This document shows positions 7,341 through 17,247 of a DNA stretch of 64,000 nt, one piece after another. The number at the start of each line of letters is the position of its first letter. Position 1 is the first letter of the stretch. The stretch is from Glaciecola sp. (lineage in GTDB: Bacteria > Pseudomonadota > Gammaproteobacteria > Enterobacterales > Alteromonadaceae): positions 169,559 to 233,558 of the forward strand of contig JAQWNF010000029.1 in NCBI GenBank assembly GCA_029246415.1, in the 5' to 3' direction. A program made the position numbers and the translations under genes. The notes beneath the pieces were generated by a model. The model saw only the letters and a list, made by a program, of their open reading frames with translations, was not told the DNA's origin and searched no databases.

Positions 7341-9809
7341 ATGAAGGTTTTAAAGTTTGGTGGTTCATCGCTTGCCGATGCAACGCGATATCAGAATGTC
7401 GCGCAGATTGTAGCGAACATTCACCAAACCGATGGCGCAGCAGTTGTGTTATCTGCACCTAAAGGCGTGACTAACGCACTTTCATTATTAACCGAACAAG
7501 CCGAACAAGGGCTTGATTTTGGCGAGTTGCAAGCAAAACTCTCCATGACATTACACAGTATTGCTGACGAAATCGCACAAGACGTGCCTAAGTTTGACCA
7601 TCAAGCTGTTAAAAGCGTAATTGACAAGACTCTCGCTTATCTTGATCAGCGTTTACATGGTATCAAATTGCTAAATTGTGCGCCAGATACGACGGCTGCC
7701 GAGCTAATGAGTTTAGGTGAGTATATTTCGGTTAATTTGTTAAGCCATATTTTTCAAGCCCAAGGCATTACGAACAGCATTTTAGACCCTGTTAATTACA
7801 TTATTGCTTCAGGTCAATACTTAGATGCCATTGCTGATGTGTCTGCATCTAAAGCACGGTTTAGCGATGTCGACAACTCAGGCAAAACCTTATTAATTAT
7901 GCCGGGTTTTGTGGCTGTCAATCCTGAAGGTGAAAAAGTCACGCTAGGGCGTAACGGCTCAGATTATTCTGCCGCAATTTTAGCGGCGTGTATTGATGCA
8001 TCAGTATGTGAAATTTGGACGGATGTGGATGGGGTTTATAACGCCGATCCAAATCAAGTCGAAGGCGCGGTCCTAATGGACAAGCTGACCTATGAAGAAG
8101 CAATGGAGTTATCGTATTTTGGTGCCAAAGTCTTGCATCCAAAAACCATTGGCCCGATTGCCCAGCATCATATTCCTTGTTTGATCAAAAACACCTTAAA
8201 TCCAAGTGCACCAGGAACCTTAATCAGCTCTGAAAAAAGCGAAAAATGGACTAGTGTAAAAGGCATTTCAAATCTAGATGACATGGTTATGTTTAACATT
8301 GCCGGTCCAGGAATGAAAGGCATGGTCGGTATGGCGACACGTATTTTTGATTCTTTGGCCAATGCGTCTATCTCGATTACGCTAATCACTCAGTCTTCAT
8401 CAGAGTACAGTATTTCATTTTGTATTCATGCCAAAGATCAACATAAAGCCTTGGACGTCTTGCATGATGAGTTTGCCTTAGAGTTACATAACAACTTATT
8501 AGAGCCGATTGATATGCGTGAAGATTTATCTATTGTCACCTTAGTCGGTGATGGCATGAAGCAATCGCACGGTATGGCTGCTAAGTTTTTCCAAGCATTA
8601 GCGCAAGCACGTATTAATAACATCGCTATTGCTCAAGGGTCGTCTGAACGTTCAATTTCGACCGTAATTGAAGCTAGTAAAGCTAAAAAAGCCATCAAAG
8701 TAGTACACCAAAACTTCTTCTCTGAACAACAATGTATTGATGTGTTTTTGATTGGTTGTGGCACGGTAGGTGGCGAATTACTGCGTCAAATCAACAAGCA
8801 ACAACCGGTTCTTGCTGACAAATCAATCCGTTTACGCGTTTATGGTATTGCTAACTCTAAACAGATTTTGTTTAACGACAATGGCATTGATTTATCTGAT
8901 GATGCACAGTGGCGCAGCGATTTGATAGCGAATGGTCAAGATTATGGCCTCAAAGAATTACAAGCGTTTGTGGTGAAAAACAGCTTAACCAATCCGGTTT
9001 TTGTGGATTGTACGAGTTCACAAAGTGTCGCTAGCCAATATGTTGATATCATCAACGCTGGTTTCCACATCGTGACACCAAACAAAAAAGCCAACACAGA
9101 TACAGCCGAGTTTTACGCACAAATCAAAGAAGCTGCACAAAACAACAAACGCCAGTATTTATATGAAACAACGGTTGGAGCGGGTTTGCCAGTCATTGAT
9201 AATTTACAAAAGCTGGTGACTGCCGGTGATCAACTACATACCTTTGAAGGCATATTATCGGGTTCGTTGTCTTATGTTTTTGGTAAATTAGAAGAGGGGT
9301 TAAGCCTTTCTGAAGCCACTATAGTCGCTAAAAGTAACGGTTTCACAGAACCTGATCCACGTGATGATCTTAGTGGTACCGATGTCGCTCGTAAATTGCT
9401 TATCATGGCACGTGAATCGGGTATGGAACTTGAGTTATCTGATATCGAGATTGAATCTGTGTTACCACCAGGCTTTGATGATAGTGGTGATATCGATACG
9501 TTTATGGCTAATTTACCTAATGCCAATGCTCACTATGCTGCCTTATCTGAAGTCGCACAAGCAAAAGGCGAAGTACTTCGCTATGTAGGTCAAATCAATC
9601 AGGGTAAATGCAAGGTTGCCATTCAATCCTGTCCTGCGACGCATCCATTAGCCGCGGTAAAAGACGGTGAAAATGCACTCGCGATTCATTCGGATTACTA
9701 CAGCCCAATCCCGTTTGTTATTCGTGGTTACGGTGCTGGTGCAACGGTTACGGCTGCCGGTGTATTTGCCGATGTATTAAGAACCTTAGCTTGGACTCAA
9801 GAATTATGA
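7341..9809 (+). CDS. thrA: Bifunctional aspartokinase / homoserine dehydrogenase I
   Basis: ThrA catalyses the first and third steps from aspartate to threonine. The 822-aa protein matches E. coli ThrA (820 aa). Residues 1-290 are the aspartokinase domain (KFGGSSLAD at the start, [27 protein letters not shown]). Two ACT regulatory domains follow at about 310-460. The homoserine dehydrogenase half begins near 468 with the Rossmann motif [13 protein letters not shown], then TPNKKAN and the [11 protein letters not shown] and [12 protein letters not shown] signatures. AGGAG is six bases before the ATG. Expression is expected to be set by the thrL attenuator and possibly by the MetJ-like box upstream. 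Its TGA overlaps the thrB ATG. Confidence 0.98.
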   Translation: MKVLKFGGSSLADATRYQNVAQIVANIHQTDGAAVVLSAPKGVTNALSLLTEQAEQGLDFGELQAKLSMTLHSIADEIAQDVPKFDHQAVKSVIDKTLAYLDQRLHGIKLLNCAPDTTAAELMSLGEYISVNLLSHIFQAQGITNSILDPVNYIIASGQYLDAIADVSASKARFSDVDNSGKTLLIMPGFVAVNPEGEKVTLGRNGSDYSAAILAACIDASVCEIWTDVDGVYNADPNQVEGAVLMDKLTYEEAMELSYFGAKVLHPKTIGPIAQHHIPCLIKNTLNPSAPGTLISSEKSEKWTSVKGISNLDDMVMFNIAGPGMKGMVGMATRIFDSLANASISITLITQSSSEYSISFCIHAKDQHKALDVLHDEFALELHNNLLEPIDMREDLSIVTLVGDGMKQSHGMAAKFFQALAQARINNIAIAQGSSERSISTVIEASKAKKAIKVVHQNFFSEQQCIDVFLIGCGTVGGELLRQINKQQPVLADKSIRLRVYGIANSKQILFNDNGIDLSDDAQWRSDLIANGQDYGLKELQAFVVKNSLTNPVFVDCTSSQSVASQYVDIINAGFHIVTPNKKANTDTAEFYAQIKEAAQNNKRQYLYETTVGAGLPVIDNLQKLVTAGDQLHTFEGILSGSLSYVFGKLEEGLSLSEATIVAKSNGFTEPDPRDDLSGTDVARKLLIMARESGMELELSDIEIESVLPPGFDDSGDIDTFMANLPNANAHYAALSEVAQAKGEVLRYVGQINQGKCKVAIQSCPATHPLAAVKDGENALAIHSDYYSPIPFVIRGYGAGATVTAAGVFADVLRTLAWTQEL

Positions 9810-10747
9810 AATTAACCGCATTTGCTCCGGCCTCAATTGGTAATGTTAGTGTTGGCTTTGATGTATTAGGAGCAGGGCTTGCGCCTGTCGATGGCACCTT
9901 GTTAGGTGATAAAGTGTCTATCGAATCGGCTGATTCGTTTACATTAGACAGCACAGGTCGCTTTGCCGATCGTTTGCCAGCAGGCATGGAAAACAACATT
10001 GTTTTTGCTTGTTACGAGTTTTTTAATACCGCATTAACGCTTAAAGGCGTTGATTTGAAACCGTGTAAAATGGCACTTGAAAAAGCACTTCCGATAGGAA
10101 GTGGTTTAGGCTCTAGTGCCAGTTCTATTGTGGCTGCATTTTATGCGTTAAATGCCTTTTATGATTATCCATTTGATAACAATGAACTGTTATTTATGAT
10201 GGGGGAATGTGAAGGTGAGATCAGTGGTAGCGTCCATTATGACAATGTTGCCCCTGCGTTATTTGGTGGCATGACACTAATGACAGGGCTACAGAATCCA
10301 ATTTGTGAACAGGTACCGGTATTTGAAAACTGGTATTGGGCGATGTGTTATTCTGGTATTAGTGTATCAACAGCAGCTGCGCGTGAGATTTTACCTAAGC
10401 AATTTGATATGGCGACTACATTAGCGTTTGGTCGTCAATTGGCTAATTTCATTCATGCCAGCCATACTCAAAATGAAGCATTAGCTAGCCAAGTGTTTTT
10501 TGATGTACTAGCTGAAGAACACCGTCAGGTGTTGTTACCGCATTTCGCGCAAAGTCGCGAGTTTGCAATGGCGCAAGGGGCAATTGGTTTTGGGATCTCC
10601 GGTTCAGGCCCAACTGTCTTTGCAGCATGCAAAACCCAAGAACAAGCACAGACGATTGCTGATTATTTAGCACAAGAATATATTCAAAATGAAGATGGCT
10701 TTGCCCACGTATGTAAAATTGATACACAAGGCACACGGTTAGTCTAA
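9806..10747 (+). CDS. thrB: Homoserine kinase
   Basis: ThrB phosphorylates homoserine to O-phosphohomoserine with ATP. It is a 313-aa GHMP kinase with [15 protein letters not shown] near residue 95 as the phosphate-binding motif, an N-terminal [17 protein letters not shown] strand and a C-terminal [11 protein letters not shown] glycine motif. The frame is open from 9791, but the ATG at 9806 forms an ATGA overlap with the thrA stop, aligns with the family start (MKLTAFAP) and implies translational coupling. E. coli ThrB is 310 aa. Second structural gene of the thr operon. Confidence 0.97.
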   Translation: MKLTAFAPASIGNVSVGFDVLGAGLAPVDGTLLGDKVSIESADSFTLDSTGRFADRLPAGMENNIVFACYEFFNTALTLKGVDLKPCKMALEKALPIGSGLGSSASSIVAAFYALNAFYDYPFDNNELLFMMGECEGEISGSVHYDNVAPALFGGMTLMTGLQNPICEQVPVFENWYWAMCYSGISVSTAAAREILPKQFDMATTLAFGRQLANFIHASHTQNEALASQVFFDVLAEEHRQVLLPHFAQSREFAMAQGAIGFGISGSGPTVFAACKTQEQAQTIADYLAQEYIQNEDGFAHVCKIDTQGTRLV

Positions 10748-10799
10748 ATTACACAACATATTACAATTGAAACTGAAATTGAAAGCGAAAGGAATAACC

Positions 10800-12086
10800 A
10801 TGCATTTGGTGAATTTGAAAGACAGTACACAACAAGTGAGTTTTAAAGAAGCCGTCAAAACCGGTCTAGGTCGTCAACAAGGATTGTTCTTTGTTGAAAG
10901 CCTTGAGCCGCTTGCGGATCTAGATAGTGTCTTAGCACTACCGTTAGCCGAGCGCAGTAAAGTGATTTTAGGTCATTTGATTGGTGATGAGTTCAGTCCT
11001 GAACAATTAGGTGAGTTAATTGATAATGCGTTTACATTCCCTGCACCGGTTACACAAGTAAGTGAACATATTCACACACTAGAGTTGTTTCATGGGCCGA
11101 CACTTGCATTCAAAGACTTTGGTGGCCGTTTTATGGCGCAGTGTTTGACTGATATCTCGCAAGGTGCGCCAGTGACGATTTTAACTGCGACATCGGGTGA
11201 TACTGGTGCTGCTGTTGCTCATGCATTCCATGGTATCGATAACATCAATGTAGTGATTTTATTTCCTAAAGGTAAGATCTCCCCGTTACAAGAAAAGCTT
11301 TTCACGACATTAGGTGGCAATATCCATACCGTTGCTGTGGACGGTGATTTTGATGCGTGTCAGGCGATGGTTAAAGATGCCTTTGATGATGAGCAAATGC
11401 GTAATGAGTTACACTTAAACTCCGCTAACTCAATCAATATTTCACGTTTGCTTGCGCAAGTGTGTTACTACTTCGAAGCGTATTCGCAGCTTGATGAACA
11501 AGCGCGTAAAGAACTGGTTATTTCAGTGCCAAGTGGTAATTTTGGTAACTTAACGGCAGGCCTTATTGCTAAAGCGCTTGGTTTACCGATTAAACGCTTT
11601 ATCGCTGCAACGAATCTTAATGATACCGTGCCACGTTACCTTGAAGAAGGTGAGTGGTCGCCTAAAGACACCATAGCAACGTTATCGAATGCAATGGATG
11701 TGAGCCGGCCAAATAACTGGCCACGCATTGAGGCAATGATCGAAAAAGGTATCATCGATAAAGATATCCTGACCGGTATGGCAATTGATGAAGATTGCAC
11801 GCAAATGGCAATGAAACAATTACAAGCGCTAGGGTATACCAGTGAGCCGCATGCTGCTCTGGCATATCGCAGTCTATGTAAGTCATTGCAAGACGGAGAA
11901 ACGGGGTTGTTTTTAGGTACAGCCCATCCGGCTAAATTCCGTGAATCAGTAGAAAATATTTTGGGTGAACCCCTTGCTCTACCTCAAGCTTTAGCAGATG
12001 TGGCAGGTAAAAATTCATTCGCAGTAGAAAAACCAGCAGACTATGCCATAATTAAGCAACATATGTTTGATTTGCTCAAGAAATAG
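10800..12086 (+). CDS. thrC: Threonine synthase
   Basis: ThrC converts O-phosphohomoserine to threonine using PLP. At 428 aa from ATG 10800 it equals E. coli ThrC in length. [11 protein letters not shown] holds the PLP lysine, and [14 protein letters not shown] and [13 protein letters not shown] form the phosphate and cofactor loops. The frame stays open 33 bp further upstream, but AAAGGA sits seven bases before 10800 and the product then starts with the family sequence MHLVNLKD. It lies 52 nt after thrB in the thr operon. Its stop codon sits in the loop of a perfect 9-bp hairpin. Confidence 0.97.
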   Translation: MHLVNLKDSTQQVSFKEAVKTGLGRQQGLFFVESLEPLADLDSVLALPLAERSKVILGHLIGDEFSPEQLGELIDNAFTFPAPVTQVSEHIHTLELFHGPTLAFKDFGGRFMAQCLTDISQGAPVTILTATSGDTGAAVAHAFHGIDNINVVILFPKGKISPLQEKLFTTLGGNIHTVAVDGDFDACQAMVKDAFDDEQMRNELHLNSANSINISRLLAQVCYYFEAYSQLDEQARKELVISVPSGNFGNLTAGLIAKALGLPIKRFIAATNLNDTVPRYLEEGEWSPKDTIATLSNAMDVSRPNNWPRIEAMIEKGIIDKDILTGMAIDEDCTQMAMKQLQALGYTSEPHAALAYRSLCKSLQDGETGLFLGTAHPAKFRESVENILGEPLALPQALADVAGKNSFAVEKPADYAIIKQHMFDLLKK

Positions 12087-12095
12087 TTCTTGAGC
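12074..12095 (+). terminator. Hairpin enclosing the thrC stop codon
   Basis: GCTCAAGAA (12074-12082) and TTCTTGAGC (12087-12095) form a perfect 9-bp stem with a 4-nt loop ATAG that contains the thrC TAG. There is no immediate T-run (the next bases are CGGTCGGAG, then TTTTA), so it is not a textbook terminator. It may act as an end-of-operon or mRNA-stabilising structure between thrC and ung. Confidence 0.45.
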
Positions 12096-12127
12096 CGGTC
12101 GGAGTTTTATTGCTAAATAGAGGTTCT

Positions 12128-12796
12128 ATGGCCAGTTGGGATAAGTTCTTACAAGACCAGCAGGAAGCAGTATATTATAAGGATATTCAAAGTCAGTTAG
12201 CGGCTAAGCGCGCAAGTGATGAAGCAGTGTATCCTCCAGAGGATCTGGTCTTCAATGCACTAGAGCAATGTGCGCTAGACAATGTCAAAGTGGTCATTTT
12301 GGGCCAAGATCCCTATCACGGAGAAGGGCAAGCTCACGGCTTAAGTTTCTCCGTACCCAATGGGGTTGCAATTCCCCCATCACTTAAAAACATTTATAAA
12401 GAGTTAGCCACTAGTATTCCTGGGTTTAGTGTACCGGAGCATGGCTGTCTTGAGTCTTGGGCGCAACAAGGTGTGTTGTTATTAAATACAGTGTTAACTG
12501 TTACCAAAGGCCAAGCCCATTCGCATGCTAATATTGGTTGGCAAACACTGACTACTAAGATTTTGGAAACAGTAGCGCAAGCGCAACCGAATGTCGTATT
12601 TATGCTATGGGGAGCGCACGCGCAGAAATTTGCTAAACAAATTCGTCAAATAGATTGTAAACATCATTTAATTTTAAAGGCACCGCACCCTTCACCTTTA
12701 TCAGCACATCGGGGCTTTATTGGTTGTCACCATTTTTTACATGCTAATGAGTGGCTGGTTAAAAAAGGCTTAACGCCGATTGATTGGCAAGTGTAA
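12128..12796 (+). CDS. ung: Uracil-DNA glycosylase
   Basis: Ung removes uracil from DNA as the first step of base excision repair. The 222-aa product carries GQDPYHG with the catalytic Asp, LLLNTVLTV, and the C-terminal [11 protein letters not shown] with the catalytic His. This is the family-1 arrangement. ATG 12128 with AGAGG five bases upstream is preferred to an in-frame TTG at 12110. The start is 41 nt after thrC, so partial readthrough from the thr operon is possible. A symmetrical terminator follows. Confidence 0.97.
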   Translation: MASWDKFLQDQQEAVYYKDIQSQLAAKRASDEAVYPPEDLVFNALEQCALDNVKVVILGQDPYHGEGQAHGLSFSVPNGVAIPPSLKNIYKELATSIPGFSVPEHGCLESWAQQGVLLLNTVLTVTKGQAHSHANIGWQTLTTKILETVAQAQPNVVFMLWGAHAQKFAKQIRQIDCKHHLILKAPHPSPLSAHRGFIGCHHFLHANEWLVKKGLTPIDWQV

Positions 12797-12851
12797 CCAC
12801 CAATAACGACCAATAATGAACTTATATAAAAGAACATATAAACAACAACTA

Positions 12852-12885
12852 AAAAAGGGTAAATACTTTAATATCTACCCTTTTT
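12852..12885. terminator. Bidirectional intrinsic terminator after ung
   Basis: AAAAAGGGTA (12852-12861) and TACCCTTTTT (12876-12885) form a 10-bp stem with A- and T-tracts on both sides. It can therefore serve ung on the + strand and the small gene ending at 12902 on the - strand. Confidence 0.85.
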
Positions 12886-12901
12886 ATTATAACCTTTTTA
12901 A

Positions 12902-13069
12902 TTAATAGCCTTCGTCTGAAAAATCGTAATCATAATCAAGCGCGTTGAGCTCTTTGCGCAGGCGATTTTCTTCTTTAATGGCTTCAATTTCACGCCATTT
13001 ACGTTTTTTACTTTTTCGCTTGGCTTTATTTGAATGATGTTCACTTTCTAACATGATTGATTCTTCCAT
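12902..13069 (-). CDS. Small DUF3545-like protein (55 aa, or 90 aa from an upstream start)
   Basis: A small, highly charged cytoplasmic protein. Residues 10-24 are Lys/Arg-rich, followed by KRKWREIEAIKEENRLRKEL, which I recognise as the hallmark of the uncharacterised DUF3545 family (about 60 aa), and an acidic tail DYDYDFSDEGY. The ATG at 13069 is preceded by the near-perfect ribosome-binding site AAGGAGG at 5-nt spacing and gives the family length. The frame is open to a second ATG at 13174 that has its own AAGGA, adding 35 Asn/Ser/Tyr-rich residues. Both starts could be used. A Pho-box-like array and an RBS hairpin lie upstream. Function unknown; the basic helix suggests RNA or DNA binding, which is inference. 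Confidence 0.72.
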   Translation of the reverse strand: MEESIMLESEHHSNKAKRKSKKRKWREIEAIKEENRLRKELNALDYDYDFSDEGY

Positions 13070-13174
13070 GAGAACCTCCTTGTATGATGCCGAACTTTGA
13101 GACATCCGAGTAATGTTACGATCATTGTAACTTTCATTGTAAGCTTCATTGTTACTGAAGTATTCAAATGGCAT

Positions 13175-13201
13175 GGGTAAATTTCCTTATGTGATTTACC
13201 C
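13175..13201 (-). promoter_or_regulatory. Hairpin with ribosome-binding site in its loop
   Basis: On the - strand GGGTAAAT (13201-13194) pairs perfectly with ATTTACCC (13182-13175), and the 11-nt loop contains AAGGA. The stem ends immediately before the ATG at 13174. Such a structure could modulate initiation at that start; direct evidence is limited to the sequence. Confidence 0.5.
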
Positions 13202-13210
13202 ATAGAACTT

Positions 13211-13261
13211 AGAAAAGTTACATGACATTTCATTGACTAAGTCATGAAAGTTTCATGACAT
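13211..13261 (-). promoter_or_regulatory. Pho-box-like array upstream of the DUF3545-like gene
   Basis: Read on the - strand, five 7-mers repeat with exact 4-nt spacers: ATGTCAT, CTTTCAT, TAGTCAA, ATGTCAT, CTTTTCT. Three match the PhoB half-site CTGTCAT at 6 of 7 positions and two at 4 of 7. The 11-bp period is the PhoB spacing. The only gene downstream in this orientation is the small DUF3545-like gene. PhoB control is inference. Confidence 0.6.
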
Positions 13262-13288
13262 ATTCAGTATTTATTATTAATCGGCAAT

Positions 13289-13324
13289 TATCCAATAAAT
13301 GGATAGACATTTTTGGTCTATCCA
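13289..13324. other. Two mutually exclusive hairpins in the pgi / DUF3545 gap
   Basis: TGGATAGAC (13300-13308) can pair perfectly with GTCTATCCA (13316-13324), or its first part TGGATA can pair with TATCCA at 13289-13294. The overlapping alternatives resemble an attenuator or riboregulator, but no leader peptide or T-run is seen and no transcript is known. The rest of the 13262-13418 gap is AT-rich without an ORF. Confidence 0.35.
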
Positions 13325-13368
13325 ACTATAAAAAAAATATATAATGAACCTATAAATAATAAAACCAC

Positions 13369-13382
13369 GGCTATCCGTAGCC
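13369..13382 (-). terminator. Possible terminator of tal-pgi
   Basis: Downstream of pgi on the - strand GGCTA-CGGA-TAGCC forms a 5-bp GC-rich stem with a tetraloop, followed by GTGG and TTTTATTATTT. The T-rich tract is slightly displaced, so the call is moderate. Confidence 0.5.
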
Positions 13383-13418
13383 AATTTTGTTAGTGTTTTA
13401 AGAGCTTGTTTACTGATA

Positions 13419-15062
13419 TTAATCCTGCTTTAACGCCGCTCTAAACTGGTTAATTAATGCTTGCGTCGAACTGTCCATAGATGCATGCATTTCACCGCTA
13501 TGGATCGCATCAAGTACTTGATTACCTAGTACTTTACCTAGCTCGACTCCCCATTGGTCAAAGCTGTTAACGCCCCAAACTACGCCTTGTACAAATACTT
13601 TGTGCTCATACAACGCCACCATCGCCCCTAATGTAAATGGGTCAAGTTGGTCAAAGGTAATAGTGTTTGAAGGTTTATTACCTGGCATGACTTTGTGCGC
13701 GGCTAAGGTATCTTTTTCTGCGTCAGTTAATGCATCGGGCAATTCGGCTCGGCATTCAGCAAAGGTTTTGCCTTGCATTAGAGCTTGAGTTTGACCAAAA
13801 CAATTAGACGCTAACATCGCATGATGCGTGTCATCTTGTTTGGGTACGTTCAAGGGCAAAATAAAATCAGCTGGAATGATCGTATCACCTTGATGGATTA
13901 ATTGATGGAACGAATGCTGACCATTAGTCCCTTCTGAACCAAAGATTATTGGGCCTGTCGCGTAATCTACTGCGCTTCCATCAGCCACGTTACGCTTACC
14001 GTTCGATTCCATATCAAGTTGTTGTACGTAAGCAGGAAAGCCGCGTAGGTAATGATAATAAGGCAATAAAACATGACTTTGTGCATCTTGGAAGTTGCGA
14101 TACCACACACCTAACATGCCAAGAATAACGGGTAGGTTTTCGCCTAACGGGGCTTCTTGGAAATGCCTATCCATTGCATAAGCCCCTTTTAGCAAAGCCT
14201 CAAAGTTTGCATAACCGACGGCTAGCGCAATCGGCATACCAATGGCTGACCACAAAGAATAACGTCCCCCGACCCAATCATCCATTGGGAAAACCAGCTC
14301 TGGATTCATACCAAACTCAACTGCCGCTGGAACATTGGATGAAATCGCGGCAAAATGCTGAGCAACAGCTTCACTCGGCGCGCCAGTACCTAAGAACCAT
14401 GCTTTGGCTGTAAGAGTATTTTGTTTCGTTTCTTGGGTACCAAATGACTTAGATGACATCAATACCAAGGTTGTTTCAGGATCGCGCTCGGCGAGCACAT
14501 CTTGAATATGACAACCATCTACATTCGCCACAAAATGTACATTTAGCTTGTGCTGATGATAGGGCTTTAATGCCTCAGTCATGATTTTGGGACCTAAGAA
14601 TGATCCACCAATACCAATACTCACCACATCTGTAATTTTTTTACCGGTGTAACCTGTGTGCACACCATCATGGAGTGCTGCAGTGAAGGCTTTAATTTTA
14701 GCGCGGGTAGCTTGTACTTGAGGTAATACGTCTTGGCCTTCCACAAGAACAGGAGTCGTACCAAAATTACGCAAAGCAGTGTGCAAAACTGCACGGTCTT
14801 CGGTGTAATTAATACGGCTACCGGCAAACATAGCGGCACGAGCATCTTGAACCCCTGCCGTGTCAGCCAATGCGATTAGTTGGTCAAAAATAGCATTGGT
14901 AATCGTATTCTTGGAAAAATCTACATTTATCCCACAAGCGGATTGATTAAATGTTTCTGAACGTGTCGGATCTTGAGTGAACCAATCGCGCATATGAGCA
15001 TGCTGATTGGCTTGTGCAAGCTCGGCTAAGGTTTTCCACGGTGCACTTTTAGAAATACTCAT
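13419..15062 (-). CDS. pgi: Glucose-6-phosphate isomerase
   Basis: Pgi interconverts glucose-6-phosphate and fructose-6-phosphate. The 547-aa product is near E. coli Pgi (549 aa). Visible signatures include GIGGSFLGPKIMTEAL, the substrate loop SSKSFGTQET, DWVGGRYSLWSAIGMPI and, near the C-terminus, GVNSFDQWGVELGK with the active-site lysine. ATG 15062 follows the tal stop by 35 nt, so tal and pgi form a two-gene unit linking the pentose-phosphate pathway and glycolysis. Confidence 0.98.
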   Translation of the reverse strand: MSISKSAPWKTLAELAQANQHAHMRDWFTQDPTRSETFNQSACGINVDFSKNTITNAIFDQLIALADTAGVQDARAAMFAGSRINYTEDRAVLHTALRNFGTTPVLVEGQDVLPQVQATRAKIKAFTAALHDGVHTGYTGKKITDVVSIGIGGSFLGPKIMTEALKPYHQHKLNVHFVANVDGCHIQDVLAERDPETTLVLMSSKSFGTQETKQNTLTAKAWFLGTGAPSEAVAQHFAAISSNVPAAVEFGMNPELVFPMDDWVGGRYSLWSAIGMPIALAVGYANFEALLKGAYAMDRHFQEAPLGENLPVILGMLGVWYRNFQDAQSHVLLPYYHYLRGFPAYVQQLDMESNGKRNVADGSAVDYATGPIIFGSEGTNGQHSFHQLIHQGDTIIPADFILPLNVPKQDDTHHAMLASNCFGQTQALMQGKTFAECRAELPDALTDAEKDTLAAHKVMPGNKPSNTITFDQLDPFTLGAMVALYEHKVFVQGVVWGVNSFDQWGVELGKVLGNQVLDAIHSGEMHASMDSSTQALINQFRAALKQD

Positions 15063-15097
15063 TTAACGTTATATCCTTATCAATCTATTTGTGTGAA

Positions 15098-16051
15098 TTA
15101 AAGTTTAGCTTGTAACAATGCTTCAAGTTTTATTTGATCAACGGTGAAGTTACGAATACCTTCGGCTAGTTTCTCGGTTGCCATTGCATCTTCATTCATA
15201 TCCCAGCGATATTCACTTTCAGTTAATGCTGCAGGTGGAGTGGTAGTCGCACCGTTATCTTTTAATTTAACGGTTAACTCACCTTGGGTATTAGCTAATT
15301 CTTCTAATAGTGCAGGAGCAATGGTTAAACGATCACAACCTGCAAGTTCAATTATCTCGTCGGTGTTACGGAAGCTAGCACCCATGACAACTGTCTTGTA
15401 GCCATGTGCTTTATAGTAATTATAGATTTTAGAAACCGACTGTACGCCAGGATCAGTGGCGCCTGGGAAGCTATCTTGACCAGTGGATTTTTTGTACCAA
15501 TCTAAAATTCGACCTACGAATGGTGAAATTAAATATACATTTGCTTCGGCACATGCGCGCGCTTGGGCAAAAGAAAATAATAAGGTAAGGTTACATTGGA
15601 TACCTTGTTGCTCTAATTGTTCAGCGGCTTTTATACCTTCCCATGTAGATGCCATTTTGATCAATATACGATCTTTACTGATCCCTTCGTCGGCATACAT
15701 AGCGATAAGCTTTTGTGCTTTGGCGACAGTCGCTGCAGTATCAAACGATAAACGCGCGTCTACTTCAGTAGAGATACGACCGGGGATAACAGCGACAATT
15801 TCTTTACCGATTAACACTGCTAGCTTATCAGCTGCATCTGCAACTTGCTGTACAGCGTCATTGCTTTGTGTTTTTGCCCATGCAATCGCATCATCAATCA
15901 TAACTGAATATTGCGGAATATCAGCTGCTTTCAATAATAATGAAGGGTTAGTTGTGGCATCAACTGGTTCATATTTTTTGATGGCATCAACATCGCCGGT
16001 ATCGGCAACAACAGTAGTAACAGCACGAAGTGCTGTAAGTAAATTAGACAT
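15098..16051 (-). CDS. tal: Transaldolase
   Basis: Transaldolase moves a dihydroxyacetone unit between sugar phosphates in the non-oxidative pentose-phosphate pathway. From ATG 16051 it is 317 aa, identical in length to E. coli Tal[13 protein letters not shown] is the N-terminal signature and [14 protein letters not shown] carries the Schiff-base lysine. AAGGAT sits six bases before this ATG; the frame is open 48 bp further upstream without family similarity. The gene leads the tal-pgi pair; tkt for the same pathway is at 38 kb. Confidence 0.97.
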   Translation of the reverse strand: MSNLLTALRAVTTVVADTGDVDAIKKYEPVDATTNPSLLLKAADIPQYSVMIDDAIAWAKTQSNDAVQQVADAADKLAVLIGKEIVAVIPGRISTEVDARLSFDTAATVAKAQKLIAMYADEGISKDRILIKMASTWEGIKAAEQLEQQGIQCNLTLLFSFAQARACAEANVYLISPFVGRILDWYKKSTGQDSFPGATDPGVQSVSKIYNYYKAHGYKTVVMGASFRNTDEIIELAGCDRLTIAPALLEELANTQGELTVKLKDNGATTTPPAALTESEYRWDMNEDAMATEKLAEGIRNFTVDQIKLEALLQAKL

Positions 16052-16233
16052 AATAATCCTTAGAATATGTGATTGTGCATAGATTACCTTGCTCACCAAA
16101 AAATGGCTAGGGTTGAATGAGAATAAAGCGATGAATATGATTGTTTTTTCTCATTGGCAGTAAGTTAATTTGTCATGGATACTTAATTTTCCCAAGAAGG
16201 GTAATCATCAAAATTTTACTGAGGGTATTCAAT

Positions 16234-16395
16234 ATGAAATCAAATAATAAACAAACCAATCAAAGAGTGACTATGGATTTAAACCGAAAAGTTACAAAAG
16301 CGCAGAACGAACAAGTTCAATTAGATTGTAATTACACAAATAATTACTATGGTGATCAGTTATGTATTGCAAGCAGTACTAAAATCAAAGCATAG
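16234..16395 (+). CDS. Possible small protein, 53 aa, unrecognised
   Basis: An ATG-started ORF in the gap between tal and yaaA, with GAGGG nine bases upstream. The product is polar, Asn/Gln/Lys-rich, with two cysteines (CNYTNNYYGDQLC) and a basic C-terminus, and no signal peptide. I recognise no family. The ORF is open further upstream to 16141, but that extension has no good ribosome-binding site. It could be a genuine lineage-specific small protein or chance coding. Confidence 0.35.
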   Translation: MKSNNKQTNQRVTMDLNRKVTKAQNEQVQLDCNYTNNYYGDQLCIASSTKIKA

Positions 16396-16461
16396 TTTAT
16401 GTTAAAATCTCACTAAAGTGACATGTGTTAAATATCAAAATAATTATTAAGGAATCTGTAG

Positions 16462-17247
16462 ATGTTAGTTGTTGTTTCTCCAGCCAAAAATCTAGATTAC
16501 GCCACGCCGGTTACGACTGAGTTGTTTAGTCAACCGGCTTTACTGGACGATACACAATCGTTGCTTAAGGTTTGCCAAACACTCACACCTGCAGATTTAT
16601 CTGGTTTAATGGGGATCAGTGATAAGTTAGCACTATTAAACGCAGAGCGTTTTGCGACATTCGAGATGCCATTTACCTCAGAAAATGCCCGCCAAGCGGC
16701 CTTTGCATTTAATGGCGATGTGTATACTGGGTTAGATACTGGCTCCTTAAGCGCTACAGATTTAGATTATGCTCAGCAACATTTACGTATTTTGTCAGGT
16801 TTGTATGGGGTATTAAGACCGCTTGATTTAATGCAGCCTTATCGTTTAGAAATGGGTACTAAGCTGGCGACTGAGAAAGGTAAAAACCTTTATGAATACT
16901 GGGGAGAAACGATTACTGATAATTTGAATGAAACCCTTGCTGAGCAAGAGCAACAAATATTAGTCAACTTAGCCTCAACCGAGTATTTTTCAGCGGTTAA
17001 ACCTAAAGCACTAAATGCGCAAATTATTACGCCGGTATTTAAAGATGAGAAAAACGGTAAAGTAAAAATCATTAGTTTCTACGCCAAGAAAGCCCGTGGT
17101 CTCATGGCGCGATTTATCATTCAAAACCGTATTGATAATGTGGCTCAACTGAGCGAGTTTGATACGGCTGGGTATCGTTTTGCGCCTGAACAAAGTACCG
17201 CAACGAGTTTGGTTTTTGTTAGGTTAGAGCAAGATCGTCCTGCGTAA
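16462..17247 (+). CDS. yaaA: Peroxide stress protein YaaA
   Basis: YaaA (DUF328/UPF0246) limits free intracellular iron during hydrogen peroxide stress and so reduces DNA and protein damage. The 261-aa product begins [12 protein letters not shown], the canonical N-terminus, and carries [32 protein letters not shown] and the C-terminal [15 protein letters not shown] precedes the ATG by ten bases. In E. coli yaaA also lies near thr and tal, consistent with conserved local order. Its last 29 bp overlap the convergent histidine kinase gene. In E. coli it is in the OxyR regulon; oxyR is at 53.8 kb here. Confidence 0.95.
   Translation: MLVVVSPAKNLDYATPVTTELFSQPALLDDTQSLLKVCQTLTPADLSGLMGISDKLALLNAERFATFEMPFTSENARQAAFAFNGDVYTGLDTGSLSATDLDYAQQHLRILSGLYGVLRPLDLMQPYRLEMGTKLATEKGKNLYEYWGETITDNLNETLAEQEQQILVNLASTEYFSAVKPKALNAQIITPVFKDEKNGKVKIISFYAKKARGLMARFIIQNRIDNVAQLSEFDTAGYRFAPEQSTATSLVFVRLEQDRPA

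Noticed and set aside
13048..13233. 61-codon - strand ORF overlapping the DUF3545-like gene in another frame
   Set aside because: It covers the Pho-box array and has no suitable RBS; the other frame has the conserved KRKWREIEA motif.
15483..16082. 199-codon + strand ORF antisense to tal
   Set aside because: It lies wholly within transaldolase, has no RBS or recognisable motif and reads as a frame shadow of a strongly coding opposite strand.
17219..17247. 29-bp overlap of yaaA and the convergent histidine kinase as a possible regulatory antisense
   Set aside because: Short tail-to-tail overlaps are common in compact genomes and nothing else points to regulation.
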